DNA of 64,000 bases from Acinetobacter calcoaceticus ANC 3811 (GTDB taxonomy: Bacteria; Pseudomonadota; Gammaproteobacteria; Pseudomonadales; Moraxellaceae), in assembly GCF_000399665.1 (NCBI RefSeq), contig NZ_KB976986.1, forward strand, positions 1,864,773 to 1,928,772. Reading direction: 5' to 3'. This document shows positions 17,976-27,114 of the stretch, in pieces. The position numbers and the translations under genes are program-made. The stretch's first letter is position 1. Every line of letters begins with the position of its first letter. Under the pieces are notes generated by a model, which had not been told where the DNA came from, ran no database searches, and saw only the letters and a list, made by a program, of their open reading frames with translations.

Positions 17976-19421
17976 ATGAATATTATTTCTAAACCGCAAC
18001 TTTTAAAAGACGTGCAATATAAACCAAGTAAATCTCTACAAGTGGGCAAAGAGTGGAGCTGGTTAAATCCAAAACATGCAAAATTTGACACAACAAATGT
18101 AGAAGAGGCAGCCGTAGATAATCCAGCGAACTACTATGAAAGCTCACTTTCTGATTGGCATACATTTGACAGTTTACAAGCTGATATTGAATGCGATGTG
18201 GTGGTTATTGGCGGTGGCTTATTAGGTTCATCAAGTGCATTACATTTAGCTGAACAAGGCGTAGATACGGTCTTATTAGAAAAAAATCGCATTGGTAGTG
18301 CCGCTTCTGGTCGAAATGGCGGACAACTTACCCCCGGTTTAGCTCGCTGGGAAGCTCAAGAAATGGCCGACCGCTTAAGCTATGAAGATGCAAAAAAACT
18401 CTGGCTTTTTACCTCCACAGAAGCGATGCAACTGATTGATGATATCTCAGAAAAATACCAGCTCAACTTTGACCGAAAACATGGTCACATTACTGCCGCC
18501 GTTCATGAAGGGCATTTAGTTGGTTTAACACAAGGCGCCGATGCCCGAAAATATTTAGGTGAAGACCATACGCGCATTGTAGGTAAACACGAACTCATGG
18601 ACTTTATTAAGTCGGACTACTATACGGGTGGTTTAATTGATGAGTTAGGCGGACAGATTCATCCTTTAGCTTTGAACCGTGGCTTAATTTATGGCTTTTG
18701 CCAAAATGGCGGTACTGTTTATGAACAAACAGAAGTCATTTCAATAGAAGAAAAAGCAGATGGTATTTATGTTCAAACAACAAATGCTGTTGTGAAAGCT
18801 AAAAAGTCTGTGGTGTTGGCGGTACACCATGCTTCATTTAAACTTTTATCAGAGCAAAACAATACTACTATTCCGTTTTACACCTATGTTGCAACGACTG
18901 CCCCACTAGAGCTTGATACAAAAGAGCTTTTGCCATTTGGGCATCCTGTTTATGACACTCAGTTCCAGATTGATTACTACCGTCCCGTGTTTAACAACCG
19001 CTTACTGTTTGGTGGCCAAGGCACAGGAACATGTTGGGGACCAGAGAAAACTTTAAATTATCTAGAACATCGAATTCATACGGTTTTCCCTCAAATTAAA
19101 AATCTAGAGATGGATTTTGTCTGGAGTGGTACCACTGATTTAACCGTAAATGGTGCTGTCGATAGCCGTAAGTTTGGTAATAAATTCCCAATTTATGCTG
19201 TTCACGGCTGGAGTGGTCACGGCGTTGCACAGACGGTACGCATTGGTAAAGCCATTGCAAATGACTTTGTTGGGCAATCTAATGACTTCGAAATGTTATC
19301 TAAAATTGACCATCAAAATATTATGTTTGGTCGTACCCTTGCTCCCGTTGTTATTCCACTCGCAAAAAGTATGTATGGCATCGGTGCAATGATTAACCCG
19401 GGCAAAATGGTGTCTTTCTAA
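17976..19421 (+). CDS. FAD-dependent amine oxidase, PuuB/OrdL-like
   Basis: 481 residues of the D-amino-acid-oxidase fold. The dinucleotide-binding motif VVVIGGGLLGSSSALHLAE begins near residue 75, after a longer N-terminal extension than in E. coli PuuB (426 residues). GRNGGQLTPG and the C-terminal HGWSGHGVAQTVRIGKAIA, characteristic of PuuB/OrdL proteins, are present. PuuB oxidises gamma-glutamylputrescine to its aldehyde; here the neighbouring aldehyde dehydrogenase would complete the conversion. Because no gamma-glutamylputrescine synthetase (PuuA) or hydrolase (PuuD) is in the window, free amine or another conjugate may be the substrate. AAGGA ribosome site; terminator follows. Confidence 0.82.
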   Translation: MNIISKPQLLKDVQYKPSKSLQVGKEWSWLNPKHAKFDTTNVEEAAVDNPANYYESSLSDWHTFDSLQADIECDVVVIGGGLLGSSSALHLAEQGVDTVLLEKNRIGSAASGRNGGQLTPGLARWEAQEMADRLSYEDAKKLWLFTSTEAMQLIDDISEKYQLNFDRKHGHITAAVHEGHLVGLTQGADARKYLGEDHTRIVGKHELMDFIKSDYYTGGLIDELGGQIHPLALNRGLIYGFCQNGGTVYEQTEVISIEEKADGIYVQTTNAVVKAKKSVVLAVHHASFKLLSEQNNTTIPFYTYVATTAPLELDTKELLPFGHPVYDTQFQIDYYRPVFNNRLLFGGQGTGTCWGPEKTLNYLEHRIHTVFPQIKNLEMDFVWSGTTDLTVNGAVDSRKFGNKFPIYAVHGWSGHGVAQTVRIGKAIANDFVGQSNDFEMLSKIDHQNIMFGRTLAPVVIPLAKSMYGIGAMINPGKMVSF

Positions 19422-19443
19422 TTTAGAAAAACTTCATTTTTCT

Positions 19444-19482
19444 AAAAAAGGATTCGTATAGGGCTGTGCGAATCCTTTTTTA
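19444..19482 (+). terminator. Terminator after the PuuB-like gene
   Basis: AAAAAAGGATTCG (19444-19456) pairs with CGAATCCTTTTTT (19469-19481), loop of 12 nt, T-rich tail. It separates the oxidase from the aroP-like gene. Confidence 0.88.
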
Positions 19483-19569
19483 TTTAACTGAGTAAAATCC
19501 TTTTCAAATTAGGTTATCCCTAACCAATCTATTACAATAGCATCAGCTTTTTTATTCAGCGCATATATT

Positions 19570-20928
19570 TTGAGCAACTCATCTTCCCAATTAAAACGCG
19601 GACTTAAAAATCGCCACATCCAGCTAATCGCTATGGGTGGCGCTGTCGGGACAGGTTTATTTTTAGGCTCTGCACAAGTCATCCAGTCTGCTGGTCCTTC
19701 TATTATTTTAGGTTATGCCATTGTCGGTTTGGTCGCATTTTTAATTATGCGCCAAATGGGTGAAATGATCGTAGAAGAACCTGTGGTCGGTTCCTTTAGT
19801 TACTTTGCACAAAAATATTGGGGAAGATTCCCCGGTTTTCTATCGGGCTGGAACTATTGGGTGGTCTATATTTTGGTCGCGATGACCGAACTGACAGCAG
19901 TTGCTAAATATGTGCATTACTGGTGGCCTCATATTCCTGCTTGGATATCAGCCTTATTTTTCTTTGTTTTGGTCACGTGTTTGAACTTGGGCAACGTTAA
20001 ATTTTATGGTGAATCTGAGTTTTGGTTAGCCATTATTAAAGTCGCGGCGGTTATTGCAATGATCGTGTTTGGCTTATATTTATTGCTCACCGCAGGTAGC
20101 GATTCTATCGCTAGCTTTTCAAACCTATGGCAGCATGGCGGATTTTTCCCGCATGGGTTCTCGGGCCTGTTTTATATGCTTGCCTTCTTAATGTTTGCTT
20201 TTGGTGGTATTGAACTGATTGGGATGACTGCTGCTGAAGCCGAAAATCCTGAAAAAAGCATTCCACAAGCCATTAACCAAGTCATCTTTCGAATCTTGGT
20301 TTTCTATGTGGCTTCGCTTGCTATTATCATGTCGCTTATTCCGTGGAATCAGCTTGACCTCGGTGGTTTAGATAAAAGTCCATTTGTGATGATTTTTAGC
20401 CAGCTTGGTATTGGCTGGGCAGCGCATTTGCTTAACTTTATTATTTTAACGGCTGCACTATCGGTTTATAACAGCGGTATGTACGCAAATAGTCGTATGT
20501 TATATGGTCTAGCAGTACAAGGCCACGCATCCAAAATTTTTACAAAAGTCAGCAAACAAGGGGTTCCAACACCTGCGGTTATCTTTTCTTCTATTCTTAT
20601 TTTTGGTTGTGTATTACTAAACTATTTTATCCCAGAAGAAGCTTTAAGCTATCTCATGTACATGGCTGTGGCAGCTTTAGTTTTAAACTGGGCAATCATT
20701 AGTTTTACCCATTTGAAGTTTAAACGTGCCATGAAACTTGAAGGTAAAGTTGTCAAATTCCCTGCACTATTTTCACCTTTAAGTAATTATATCGTTTTGA
20801 TTTTTATTGGCATGATTTTATACATCATGTGGACTCAAGGCTTTGAAAAATCAGTTATTTTAATTCCAATTTGGATTGTATTTATGTTTGGATTATATAA
20901 ATTTTTAAATTGGAAAAAATCGCTCTAA
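19570..20928 (+). CDS. aroP: AroP-like aromatic amino acid permease
   Basis: 452-residue AAT-family APC permease, about 12 helices. The sequence follows E. coli AroP closely: LKRGLKNRHIQLIAMGGAVG, IQSAGPSIILGYAIVG, SGWNYWVVYILVAMTELTAV, LTAALSVYNSGMYANSRML. AroP imports Phe, Tyr and Trp by proton symport. The only workable start is TTG at 19570; no in-frame ATG lies nearby and the N-terminus is complete from there. It is last in the plus-strand catabolic run but has its own terminator at each side, so it is probably an independent unit. GABA or another amino acid as alternative substrate cannot be excluded. Confidence 0.85.
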   Translation: MSNSSSQLKRGLKNRHIQLIAMGGAVGTGLFLGSAQVIQSAGPSIILGYAIVGLVAFLIMRQMGEMIVEEPVVGSFSYFAQKYWGRFPGFLSGWNYWVVYILVAMTELTAVAKYVHYWWPHIPAWISALFFFVLVTCLNLGNVKFYGESEFWLAIIKVAAVIAMIVFGLYLLLTAGSDSIASFSNLWQHGGFFPHGFSGLFYMLAFLMFAFGGIELIGMTAAEAENPEKSIPQAINQVIFRILVFYVASLAIIMSLIPWNQLDLGGLDKSPFVMIFSQLGIGWAAHLLNFIILTAALSVYNSGMYANSRMLYGLAVQGHASKIFTKVSKQGVPTPAVIFSSILIFGCVLLNYFIPEEALSYLMYMAVAALVLNWAIISFTHLKFKRAMKLEGKVVKFPALFSPLSNYIVLIFIGMILYIMWTQGFEKSVILIPIWIVFMFGLYKFLNWKKSL

Positions 20929-21303
20929 TATTAAAAAAAGGCTTATTCAAACAGGATAAGCCTTTTATCCTTGAATAGCTCATCTCCCTAAGTAACTTCA
21001 GAAAATCTACTCAAAAAACCATTCACATTCTATTCATCATTATTAAATTGTTCTCTGCTAGACACATGGATATGTAACGCTAAGTCATTCTAAAGTTTGG
21101 TTTTTAATGGGATAATTATTAAAGTACAAGTGTTTACATGATCTATAAATATTTGTGTCAATGTTCAGCTAAAATCGAAGCAGACCAGTTTATGGTTGCA
21201 ATCATCGATCAGGCAAAGCGCTTAATGATAAGTATTGTTTTACCCACTCTCTGATTCAAGCCCAATCTACTGTGTCACTCAATGATGAAAGACAGGAAAT
21301 TTT
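20929..21303. other. 375-bp intergenic region with terminator
   Basis: Begins with the aroP terminator: AAAAGGCTTAT (about 20935-20945) and ATAAGCCTTTT (about 20955-20965). After that, AT-rich sequence with short open frames around 21137-21255 that read for 30-40 codons but have no recognisable content or ribosome site; possibly remains of a gene. No confident feature. Confidence 0.5.
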
Positions 21304-21663
21304 ATGGAAAAAGCTCTGCAATGTCCTAAGTGTGGTTCTACAGAAGTTGAAGCACGTGACCATGACAAATTACTTAGAACAACTGGCGGTGTTTTATTAA
21401 CAGCTGCTGGCACAACGGCAGGCACTGTAGGTGGTGCAGCCACTGGCGCCACTGTGGGAGCAGCGATTGGTACTGTTGCTGGCCCTTTAGGTGTGATTGT
21501 TGGCGGAACTGTAGGAACTTTTGTCGGTGCAATTAGCGCAGGTATTACTGGCGGTGTAGTTGGCAATATTTTTGGTAAAAAAGCGGGCGTGATGATCGAT
21601 AAAAATATTTTTCAGGATTATCGCTGTCTAAAATGTAAATATCGCTTTAAGCAAAAGAAGTAA
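21304..21663 (+). CDS. Glycine-zipper protein with split zinc-ribbon ends
   Basis: 119 residues. The N-terminus has a CPKCGS knuckle (Cys 7 and 10) and the C-terminus a CLKCKYRF knuckle; together they make the four-Cys set of a zinc ribbon. Between them is a long Gly/Ala/Thr-rich segment (about residues 25-92) with repeated G-x-x-x-G spacing, like membrane-inserting glycine zippers. So two halves of a metal site are brought together by a hairpin of small-residue helices. No signal peptide. I do not recognise a functional family. Downstream are a broken gene and the Rhs module, both reading the other way. Confidence 0.7.
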   Translation: MEKALQCPKCGSTEVEARDHDKLLRTTGGVLLTAAGTTAGTVGGAATGATVGAAIGTVAGPLGVIVGGTVGTFVGAISAGITGGVVGNIFGKKAGVMIDKNIFQDYRCLKCKYRFKQKK

Positions 21664-21670
21664 TATTTAT

Positions 21671-22085
21671 CTAAGTTAAGCTCAGGTTTAATTTATTTAA
21701 GAAATAAGGAAAGTAAGCAACTTTGGTTACTTTCCTTTCCCATTCGTCCTTATGTTTCCTATCACAAAGAAATAAAGAATAATCTAATAATTTTTCTCTT
21801 TCATCTGGCTTGTTTGGATCTAAAAGCGGAACCATTGCCCCATCAAACAAATAAAAACATATGCGCATCTTGTTTTGAAGCATTTGCATTGGTTGTTAAA
21901 AGCAAAGTATAGATTTCATTAATAGACCAGTTTCTATAGTCAACTACGGTCTGATACGCCTTTGGATGTGTTTTCGCAATTTCAAAAATAGCCTTAAAAG
22001 GTAACTGATAGAGTCCTTCTAAATCGGCATGTAAAAAGTGAATTTTCCTGTAGACAACACCTAATACCCTAGAATCTAATTTTGA
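21671..22085 (-). pseudogene. Decayed gene fragment behind the Rhs module
   Basis: Two frames on the minus strand join into one coherent protein-like sequence. The upstream part (FLHADLEGLYQLPF to ASKQDAHM, about 22067-21855) lacks a start codon and runs into a stop; the downstream frame continues from the same point (YLFDGAMVPLLDPNKPDERE) to a stop at 21671. An extra T in the T5 tract near 21855 explains the shift. The 5' end is missing as well. I do not recognise the family. It is probably the remnant of an older effector-linked or immunity gene left after exchange of the Rhs tail cassette. Confidence 0.65.
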
Positions 22086-22117
22086 TTATTAGATATTACT
22101 ATTTCTAAAATTAAAAT

Positions 22118-22630
22118 TTAGGCATTTACCTCCATATCGAAATTCTCATCTAAATTAGGCTCATATAGAATAAATTTATCATTATATCCCTCAATAAAAT
22201 CCCATTTTTTAGCTTTTTTTGCACGTTCTTCATATTCAATAGCACGTTCTATATTTTTTTTAAATCCATCTATTCCTAATTTGTAAACAGTTGATAAAAC
22301 ATATAAGGCATGAGGTTCACCCATATTTGCTGCTTGTTGATATAAAGGATAGCATTTGGAAAAATCGCCGTTATTATAATACCATTCAGCTAAAGCTGAG
22401 ATAGCTGGTGGAAATCCTAGATTTGCAGCTTCTTCATTTAATTTCAATGATAACTTCTTTCTAAAATTACTCTCACGACCACTGAACAACATACTAAATA
22501 ATAGTAAAGCCTCGGGATCGCGAATATTAATTAATGGCTGAAGTATTTTTTTAAGCCTGCGTAAACTTATATTACGATCGCTATTGTAGTGTTCACGAAA
22601 ATTTTTCAAAATTTCATTTCGATTATTCAT
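22118..22630 (-). CDS. Sel1-like repeat protein, probable immunity partner of the Rhs protein
   Basis: 170 residues, soluble, all-helical. Residues about 60-145 show two or three Sel1-like repeats (ALAEWYYNNGDFSKCYPLYQ; ALYVLSTVYKLGIDGFKKNI). It begins eight bases after the stop of the rhs gene on the same strand, the standard place for the immunity gene of an Rhs effector. Sel1-like and ankyrin-like repeats occur in immunity proteins. It is AT-rich relative to core genes. The pairing is inferred from position; direct evidence is absent. Confidence 0.7.
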   Translation of the reverse strand: MNNRNEILKNFREHYNSDRNISLRRLKKILQPLINIRDPEALLLFSMLFSGRESNFRKKLSLKLNEEAANLGFPPAISALAEWYYNNGDFSKCYPLYQQAANMGEPHALYVLSTVYKLGIDGFKKNIERAIEYEERAKKAKKWDFIEGYNDKFILYEPNLDENFDMEVNA

Positions 22631-22638
22631 TCTTAATC

Positions 22639-25600
22639 TCAGTTACTATGTGGAGTTATTTTCTCGCCTTTTGGTGTTATACACTTACAAGCAACATGAT
22701 GAATATTACTAAAACCTTGAGGTAAACTTGACACTGCTACTTTGACTGCAATTGCTTTAGCTTGAGCTATTGTATTTCCTATACCTACTCCAGAGCCATA
22801 AGCTCGTTGCCCTTCACAATTTGTTCCTTGCGCCCTACAGTGACATACATATTTCCCTGATTTCTTCTTAGGCCATTCAACAGTAGGAGCATTATCTGAA
22901 GTATTAGGCATATTATAAATTAAACTAATAGCCAAACCTAAATTAACGGTTTCACCTAAGCCAAGAACTGGAATTGCTGCCGCCAGTCCCTCCGGATCAA
23001 CTAAAGATAAAGCATTCGCTCCAACATACCCATAAGTATTTAATCCACCCTTTAAACCTATCGGGTCACTTTCAATATAACGTCCAGTGATCGGGTCATA
23101 ATCACGGAAATAATTGTAAAATAAGCCTACTTCCGCATCATAATACTGTCCTGCATGCCTAAGTGGGAAAATGAGATTTCCTGTTGGTAATACATCACCA
23201 AACTGATCACCTTCCCAACGCCATACAATTTGATTGTGATTATCAGAGATCGCTCTCGGTGTACCTAAATGATCAGTATGAACTCTCAAGATTTCATTTG
23301 GATATTGATAACTTCTTAAGCCCACTAAACGATTTTCTAACCAGATATATTCTCGTATCACGGCACCTTGTGGTGTGTATTCGCCAAGTAACTGTCCATT
23401 TTCATCATAAACAAATAAAGTTTGGGTTTGGTTACCTGCATTACTACCAATTTTTTGAATACGTTGTCCAAAAGCATCATAAATATTAAAACTACTACTC
23501 GTCCCAGTACTAATCTCTTCACTTCGCCCTTGTGCATTATAAGCATAACTTCTTACCCCATCATTGGTGATCTGACCTGTTGCCAAATAGGTATATGTTC
23601 TACTGTTCTTTCCTTGGGTAATGCTATTGATATGGTTATTGCCTGTCTGAATGACATAATTTTCCGTCGTATTAACACCATTTTCGATTTGATTACGAAC
23701 TAAACGGTTACTATTAGCATCATAATTATATTTAAAAGTTTTGGTTGCTAAGTTTTGTTCAATTAAACGGCTCAATGCATCATGCGTGTAGCTACTGCTA
23801 ATATTGCTATTGTTCGGATCAGTAATAGCTAAGATTCGATCTGCAACATCATAGCTATAGTTCTTTTCATAGACATTTGGCATGAATATCTTTTGAATTC
23901 TTCCATCCAAATCATATTGAAATTGTACTTGGTCACCTACCTGACTATATGTCCAACCTTTGATACCATTGGCAGAGTATTGAACATTACTAATAAATGA
24001 CTGATTATTTAGCCTTATTCCAGCTAGTTGTCCCTTGTCATCATAGTCATAGTTGACAATATTACCGCTTGGTAATCCTACCTGACTAAGTTTTCCACCT
24101 AAACTATAACCATAATAAACCTTAAGTTCAGGCGCGGCATTTTGCTGCGTAGTCAAATATTTAATCGTTTTCCGCCTAACCTGTCCCAAATCATTATAAT
24201 TAAAAAATATTTCTGCCCGTTTATTATTTGCCTGCGCTAATCTACCTTGATCTTTACCTGTCTGCCCATAGGCAAAACTAGTATCTTCATATTGATCTGT
24301 ACCATCAGTATATTGATCTTGCTGTAAAGTAACTCGTCCTTGGGCATCATATTGGTATCGATGTCTACGCTGATTAGCATCCACTTTTTCCAGTAGTTTG
24401 CCGTTTTGATATTGGTAAGTACTTGTGCCTGTATCTGGGCTATTTTGTTGGGTCATCTCACCAAAGGCGTTATATTGATAAGTCGTAGTCCCACCTTTAG
24501 CATCAATGACTTTTTTAAGTTGGTCTAAAGCATCGTATTCATATTGACTGCTTTGGTTCAGTGGATCAGTCTCTTTAATTTGACGGCCCAACACATCATA
24601 ATTATAACTATAACTTTGATTGAGGGCATTTTTATCACTAACCTGTTGGTCATAGGTATTATAGGACAGGGTTTGAATCTGTTGGTTATTACCTAATGTT
24701 TGTTGTAATCGTCCGAAGTTGTCATAGACTTGCTGACTTTTGGCTTCTAACTGCCCTGCAACCCCATAAACATCGGTTTGAATAATGTCTCCATTATTAT
24801 TCAAGGTATAAACTGTACGATTGCCGGATTGGTCTTTAACTTCTGTTAAACGGTGTGCACTGTCATATATATATTCAATTCGTTCCCCATCTGGCATGGT
24901 CGCAGCAGTCAATAAACCCCGTTGGTCATACTCAAAACTCTTGATTGCTTGCTGTGCAGGGACAGGATTTACTACAACAATATATTTTTGCTCAGACTCA
25001 GTATAGGGTGTATTTTCGTCAAATAAGTTATACATGGCATTCACTAGAATTTGCCACCAACTCAAACCATCTTCACTATTTTGTTGTTGTAAGTTGTCAC
25101 TCGTGATTATTTGTTTTCGTTGAATTATTCTTCCTGCGTCATCATAAACCAGTTCAGTGACTAATCCTGTACTAGTTTCAATATGAGTAGGCTGCCCATC
25201 TGCATTGTGTTGACTATATGTCGTTACAATACCATTAGCATCTGTACTGCTTAGCAAATTTCCCTTCTTTCCATCATATTGATATGTCGTAATTTCCCCA
25301 TTTGGTATTGTCTGTTTAGTCATCTGACCGAAGTTATTGTATTCATAACTCCAAGTCCGAGTTTCTTGAGTAGTTGAGTCAATAATAGATTTAGTTAAAG
25401 CATTACCTTGTGCATCATAAGTATATGCAGTTGTTCTAATCACCAACCCTTGTGAGATTTCTTGTATTTGAATTGGTTTGGCAAAATCACTATGCCATGT
25501 GGTATTAATCGTTCTTTCTTGTGGCGTACCCACCGCTTCTATGCGAGAGATTTCAAGGTTACGAGACAGATCATAGGTATAATTAGTTGTTAAACCTTTT

Positions 25601-27114
25601 TCAATTTTTTTGGTAACGTTGCCTGCAATATCATAAGTATTTTGCTGCTGTAAAACATTCCCCCTAAACTTGTAATTAATTTTAGATATGTCTGATGCAG
25701 AGTTATAACTATAGTACCATTCGGTATTATTAGGATCTATTACCTCAGTTGAGCTGTTATTATAGATTAAAGTATAGCGTTGAGTATTGTCAGCATGTTC
25801 AGTAAATATTCCACGATCTCGAGCATCATAAGCATAGTTAGCGTATCTTTTGCCTGTTTCATCCGTAATTCCTGTCAGCAGATTCAAATTACCTGAGGGC
25901 GCTACAGTACTATTTTCACTATAGTGGTATATTTTTGTACCATAACCTGGCCGTGTGACACTAGTTAAACGATTAGCATCATCATATTTATAGATAATTT
26001 GCTTATTATTAGGCAAAGTAACTGAGGCAATTGAACCTTGGGAATTATAGTTAAATTTAAGTACATACCCAAATCTATCCACAACTTGGCTTAATACATT
26101 ATTTATATAGCTCAAGTCATAAATTTGCCCATTATTATACTCAACTCGGATAAGTCTACCATACTCATTATAGATTTCTTTTTTCTCATCAAGATAAGTA
26201 ACTTGCCAACAATTATTAAATAAAGATTTAATTGTTATTTTTTTATTTTGATTTATTTTAAATAAAGTTTCAGTAGCATTTTTTTCAATGTTAAAAGTAG
26301 TTTCAGAACCATCCTCACCAACAAGCACTCCCCAAGTATATTTAATATTTGGTTGAGTTTCTTTTCTTAAATATTCAAATTGATCAATTTTCTCACCATT
26401 GTCAGGATTTGGCATATACATCACCAACCGGCTATTGAAATTATGCGTCCAAATAGGAGAGGAATCAGTTCGACTAGGTAAGCTTTGAAAAGTTCGATAA
26501 AACTTAAAATCACTTGTAGGAGATTGCCAATCTACTTCTCGCTGATATTTATTCCCAGTCATAATTGAACAAGGATTACCAACACTTAAGGAACATTGCC
26601 GAGGTGGTGATATAGGCCTACAGTAAAATGGTGGCACCTTCTTATAATCTATATCAACCTTAGCTGAATCTTGAGGACATTGCCAACCCACCTTCGGTCT
26701 ACGTTTATAAAATCCCCACCCCCATTCATTAGTCCAATTTTGACTTGGATTTGAGGATTTATGGACATACGGGCCATAAGTATTTAATCGAACTAAAGAG
26801 GGAAGATCATTCAATGGTACGTCAAGAACAGATAAAATATCCTCACTTTTAATATAATAAGCACCCACTTCAGACAAATCCCAGTTATTTGAGTTTGCTT
26901 CATATTTAAAAAAATCTTGTACAACTTCAGCTAATGTAGAGCGGCCTTCGGGTGGCGTCATATTAGTCGCACTGGAATAATTCCATGGACCTGTATAATG
27001 TGGTGGTATTGGAGATATACACTCAGATGTCCCTGAGTTCTGCATACATGTACCTGCATAACTTAAAGAGACTACCCCAGTAAACATTATTAAAGCAAAA
27101 AAGTTTTTTTTCAT
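22639..27114 (-). CDS. Rhs/YD-repeat protein with Sec signal peptide and cysteine-rich C-terminal tail
   Basis: 1491 residues. It opens with a Sec signal peptide (MKKNFFALIMFTGVVSLSYA, cleaved near 20). Then follow a unique N-terminal part (about 21-170), a DUF6531-like segment (GNPCSIMTGNKYQREVDW near 180), many YD repeats up to about residue 1280, and the conserved Rhs core ending (GLFYNYFRDYDPITGRYIES, DPIGLKGGLNTYGYV, SLVDPEGLA). Beyond that is a unique 113-residue tail (about 1379-1491, bases 22642-22980) with five Cys in CHC, C and CKC patterns. Rhs shells encapsulate a C-terminal toxin. No PAAR domain or VgrG neighbour is present, so the type VI route is unlikely and Sec export is suggested. 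The tail belongs to no toxin family I recognise. Confidence 0.85.
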   Translation of the reverse strand: MKKNFFALIMFTGVVSLSYAGTCMQNSGTSECISPIPPHYTGPWNYSSATNMTPPEGRSTLAEVVQDFFKYEANSNNWDLSEVGAYYIKSEDILSVLDVPLNDLPSLVRLNTYGPYVHKSSNPSQNWTNEWGWGFYKRRPKVGWQCPQDSAKVDIDYKKVPPFYCRPISPPRQCSLSVGNPCSIMTGNKYQREVDWQSPTSDFKFYRTFQSLPSRTDSSPIWTHNFNSRLVMYMPNPDNGEKIDQFEYLRKETQPNIKYTWGVLVGEDGSETTFNIEKNATETLFKINQNKKITIKSLFNNCWQVTYLDEKKEIYNEYGRLIRVEYNNGQIYDLSYINNVLSQVVDRFGYVLKFNYNSQGSIASVTLPNNKQIIYKYDDANRLTSVTRPGYGTKIYHYSENSTVAPSGNLNLLTGITDETGKRYANYAYDARDRGIFTEHADNTQRYTLIYNNSSTEVIDPNNTEWYYSYNSASDISKINYKFRGNVLQQQNTYDIAGNVTKKIEKGLTTNYTYDLSRNLEISRIEAVGTPQERTINTTWHSDFAKPIQIQEISQGLVIRTTAYTYDAQGNALTKSIIDSTTQETRTWSYEYNNFGQMTKQTIPNGEITTYQYDGKKGNLLSSTDANGIVTTYSQHNADGQPTHIETSTGLVTELVYDDAGRIIQRKQIITSDNLQQQNSEDGLSWWQILVNAMYNLFDENTPYTESEQKYIVVVNPVPAQQAIKSFEYDQRGLLTAATMPDGERIEYIYDSAHRLTEVKDQSGNRTVYTLNNNGDIIQTDVYGVAGQLEAKSQQVYDNFGRLQQTLGNNQQIQTLSYNTYDQQVSDKNALNQSYSYNYDVLGRQIKETDPLNQSSQYEYDALDQLKKVIDAKGGTTTYQYNAFGEMTQQNSPDTGTSTYQYQNGKLLEKVDANQRRHRYQYDAQGRVTLQQDQYTDGTDQYEDTSFAYGQTGKDQGRLAQANNKRAEIFFNYNDLGQVRRKTIKYLTTQQNAAPELKVYYGYSLGGKLSQVGLPSGNIVNYDYDDKGQLAGIRLNNQSFISNVQYSANGIKGWTYSQVGDQVQFQYDLDGRIQKIFMPNVYEKNYSYDVADRILAITDPNNSNISSSYTHDALSRLIEQNLATKTFKYNYDANSNRLVRNQIENGVNTTENYVIQTGNNHINSITQGKNSRTYTYLATGQITNDGVRSYAYNAQGRSEEISTGTSSSFNIYDAFGQRIQKIGSNAGNQTQTLFVYDENGQLLGEYTPQGAVIREYIWLENRLVGLRSYQYPNEILRVHTDHLGTPRAISDNHNQIVWRWEGDQFGDVLPTGNLIFPLRHAGQYYDAEVGLFYNYFRDYDPITGRYIESDPIGLKGGLNTYGYVGANALSLVDPEGLAAAIPVLGLGETVNLGLAISLIYNMPNTSDNAPTVEWPKKKSGKYVCHCRAQGTNCEGQRAYGSGVGIGNTIAQAKAIAVKVAVSSLPQGFSNIHHVACKCITPKGEKITPHSN

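Noticed and set aside
21137..21255. Short open frames upstream of the glycine-zipper gene
   Set aside because: No ribosome site, no recognisable content and no conserved start; might be a relic but cannot be supported.
22639..27114. Type VI secretion Rhs effector
   Set aside because: No PAAR domain, VgrG or adaptor gene is visible and the protein starts with a Sec signal.
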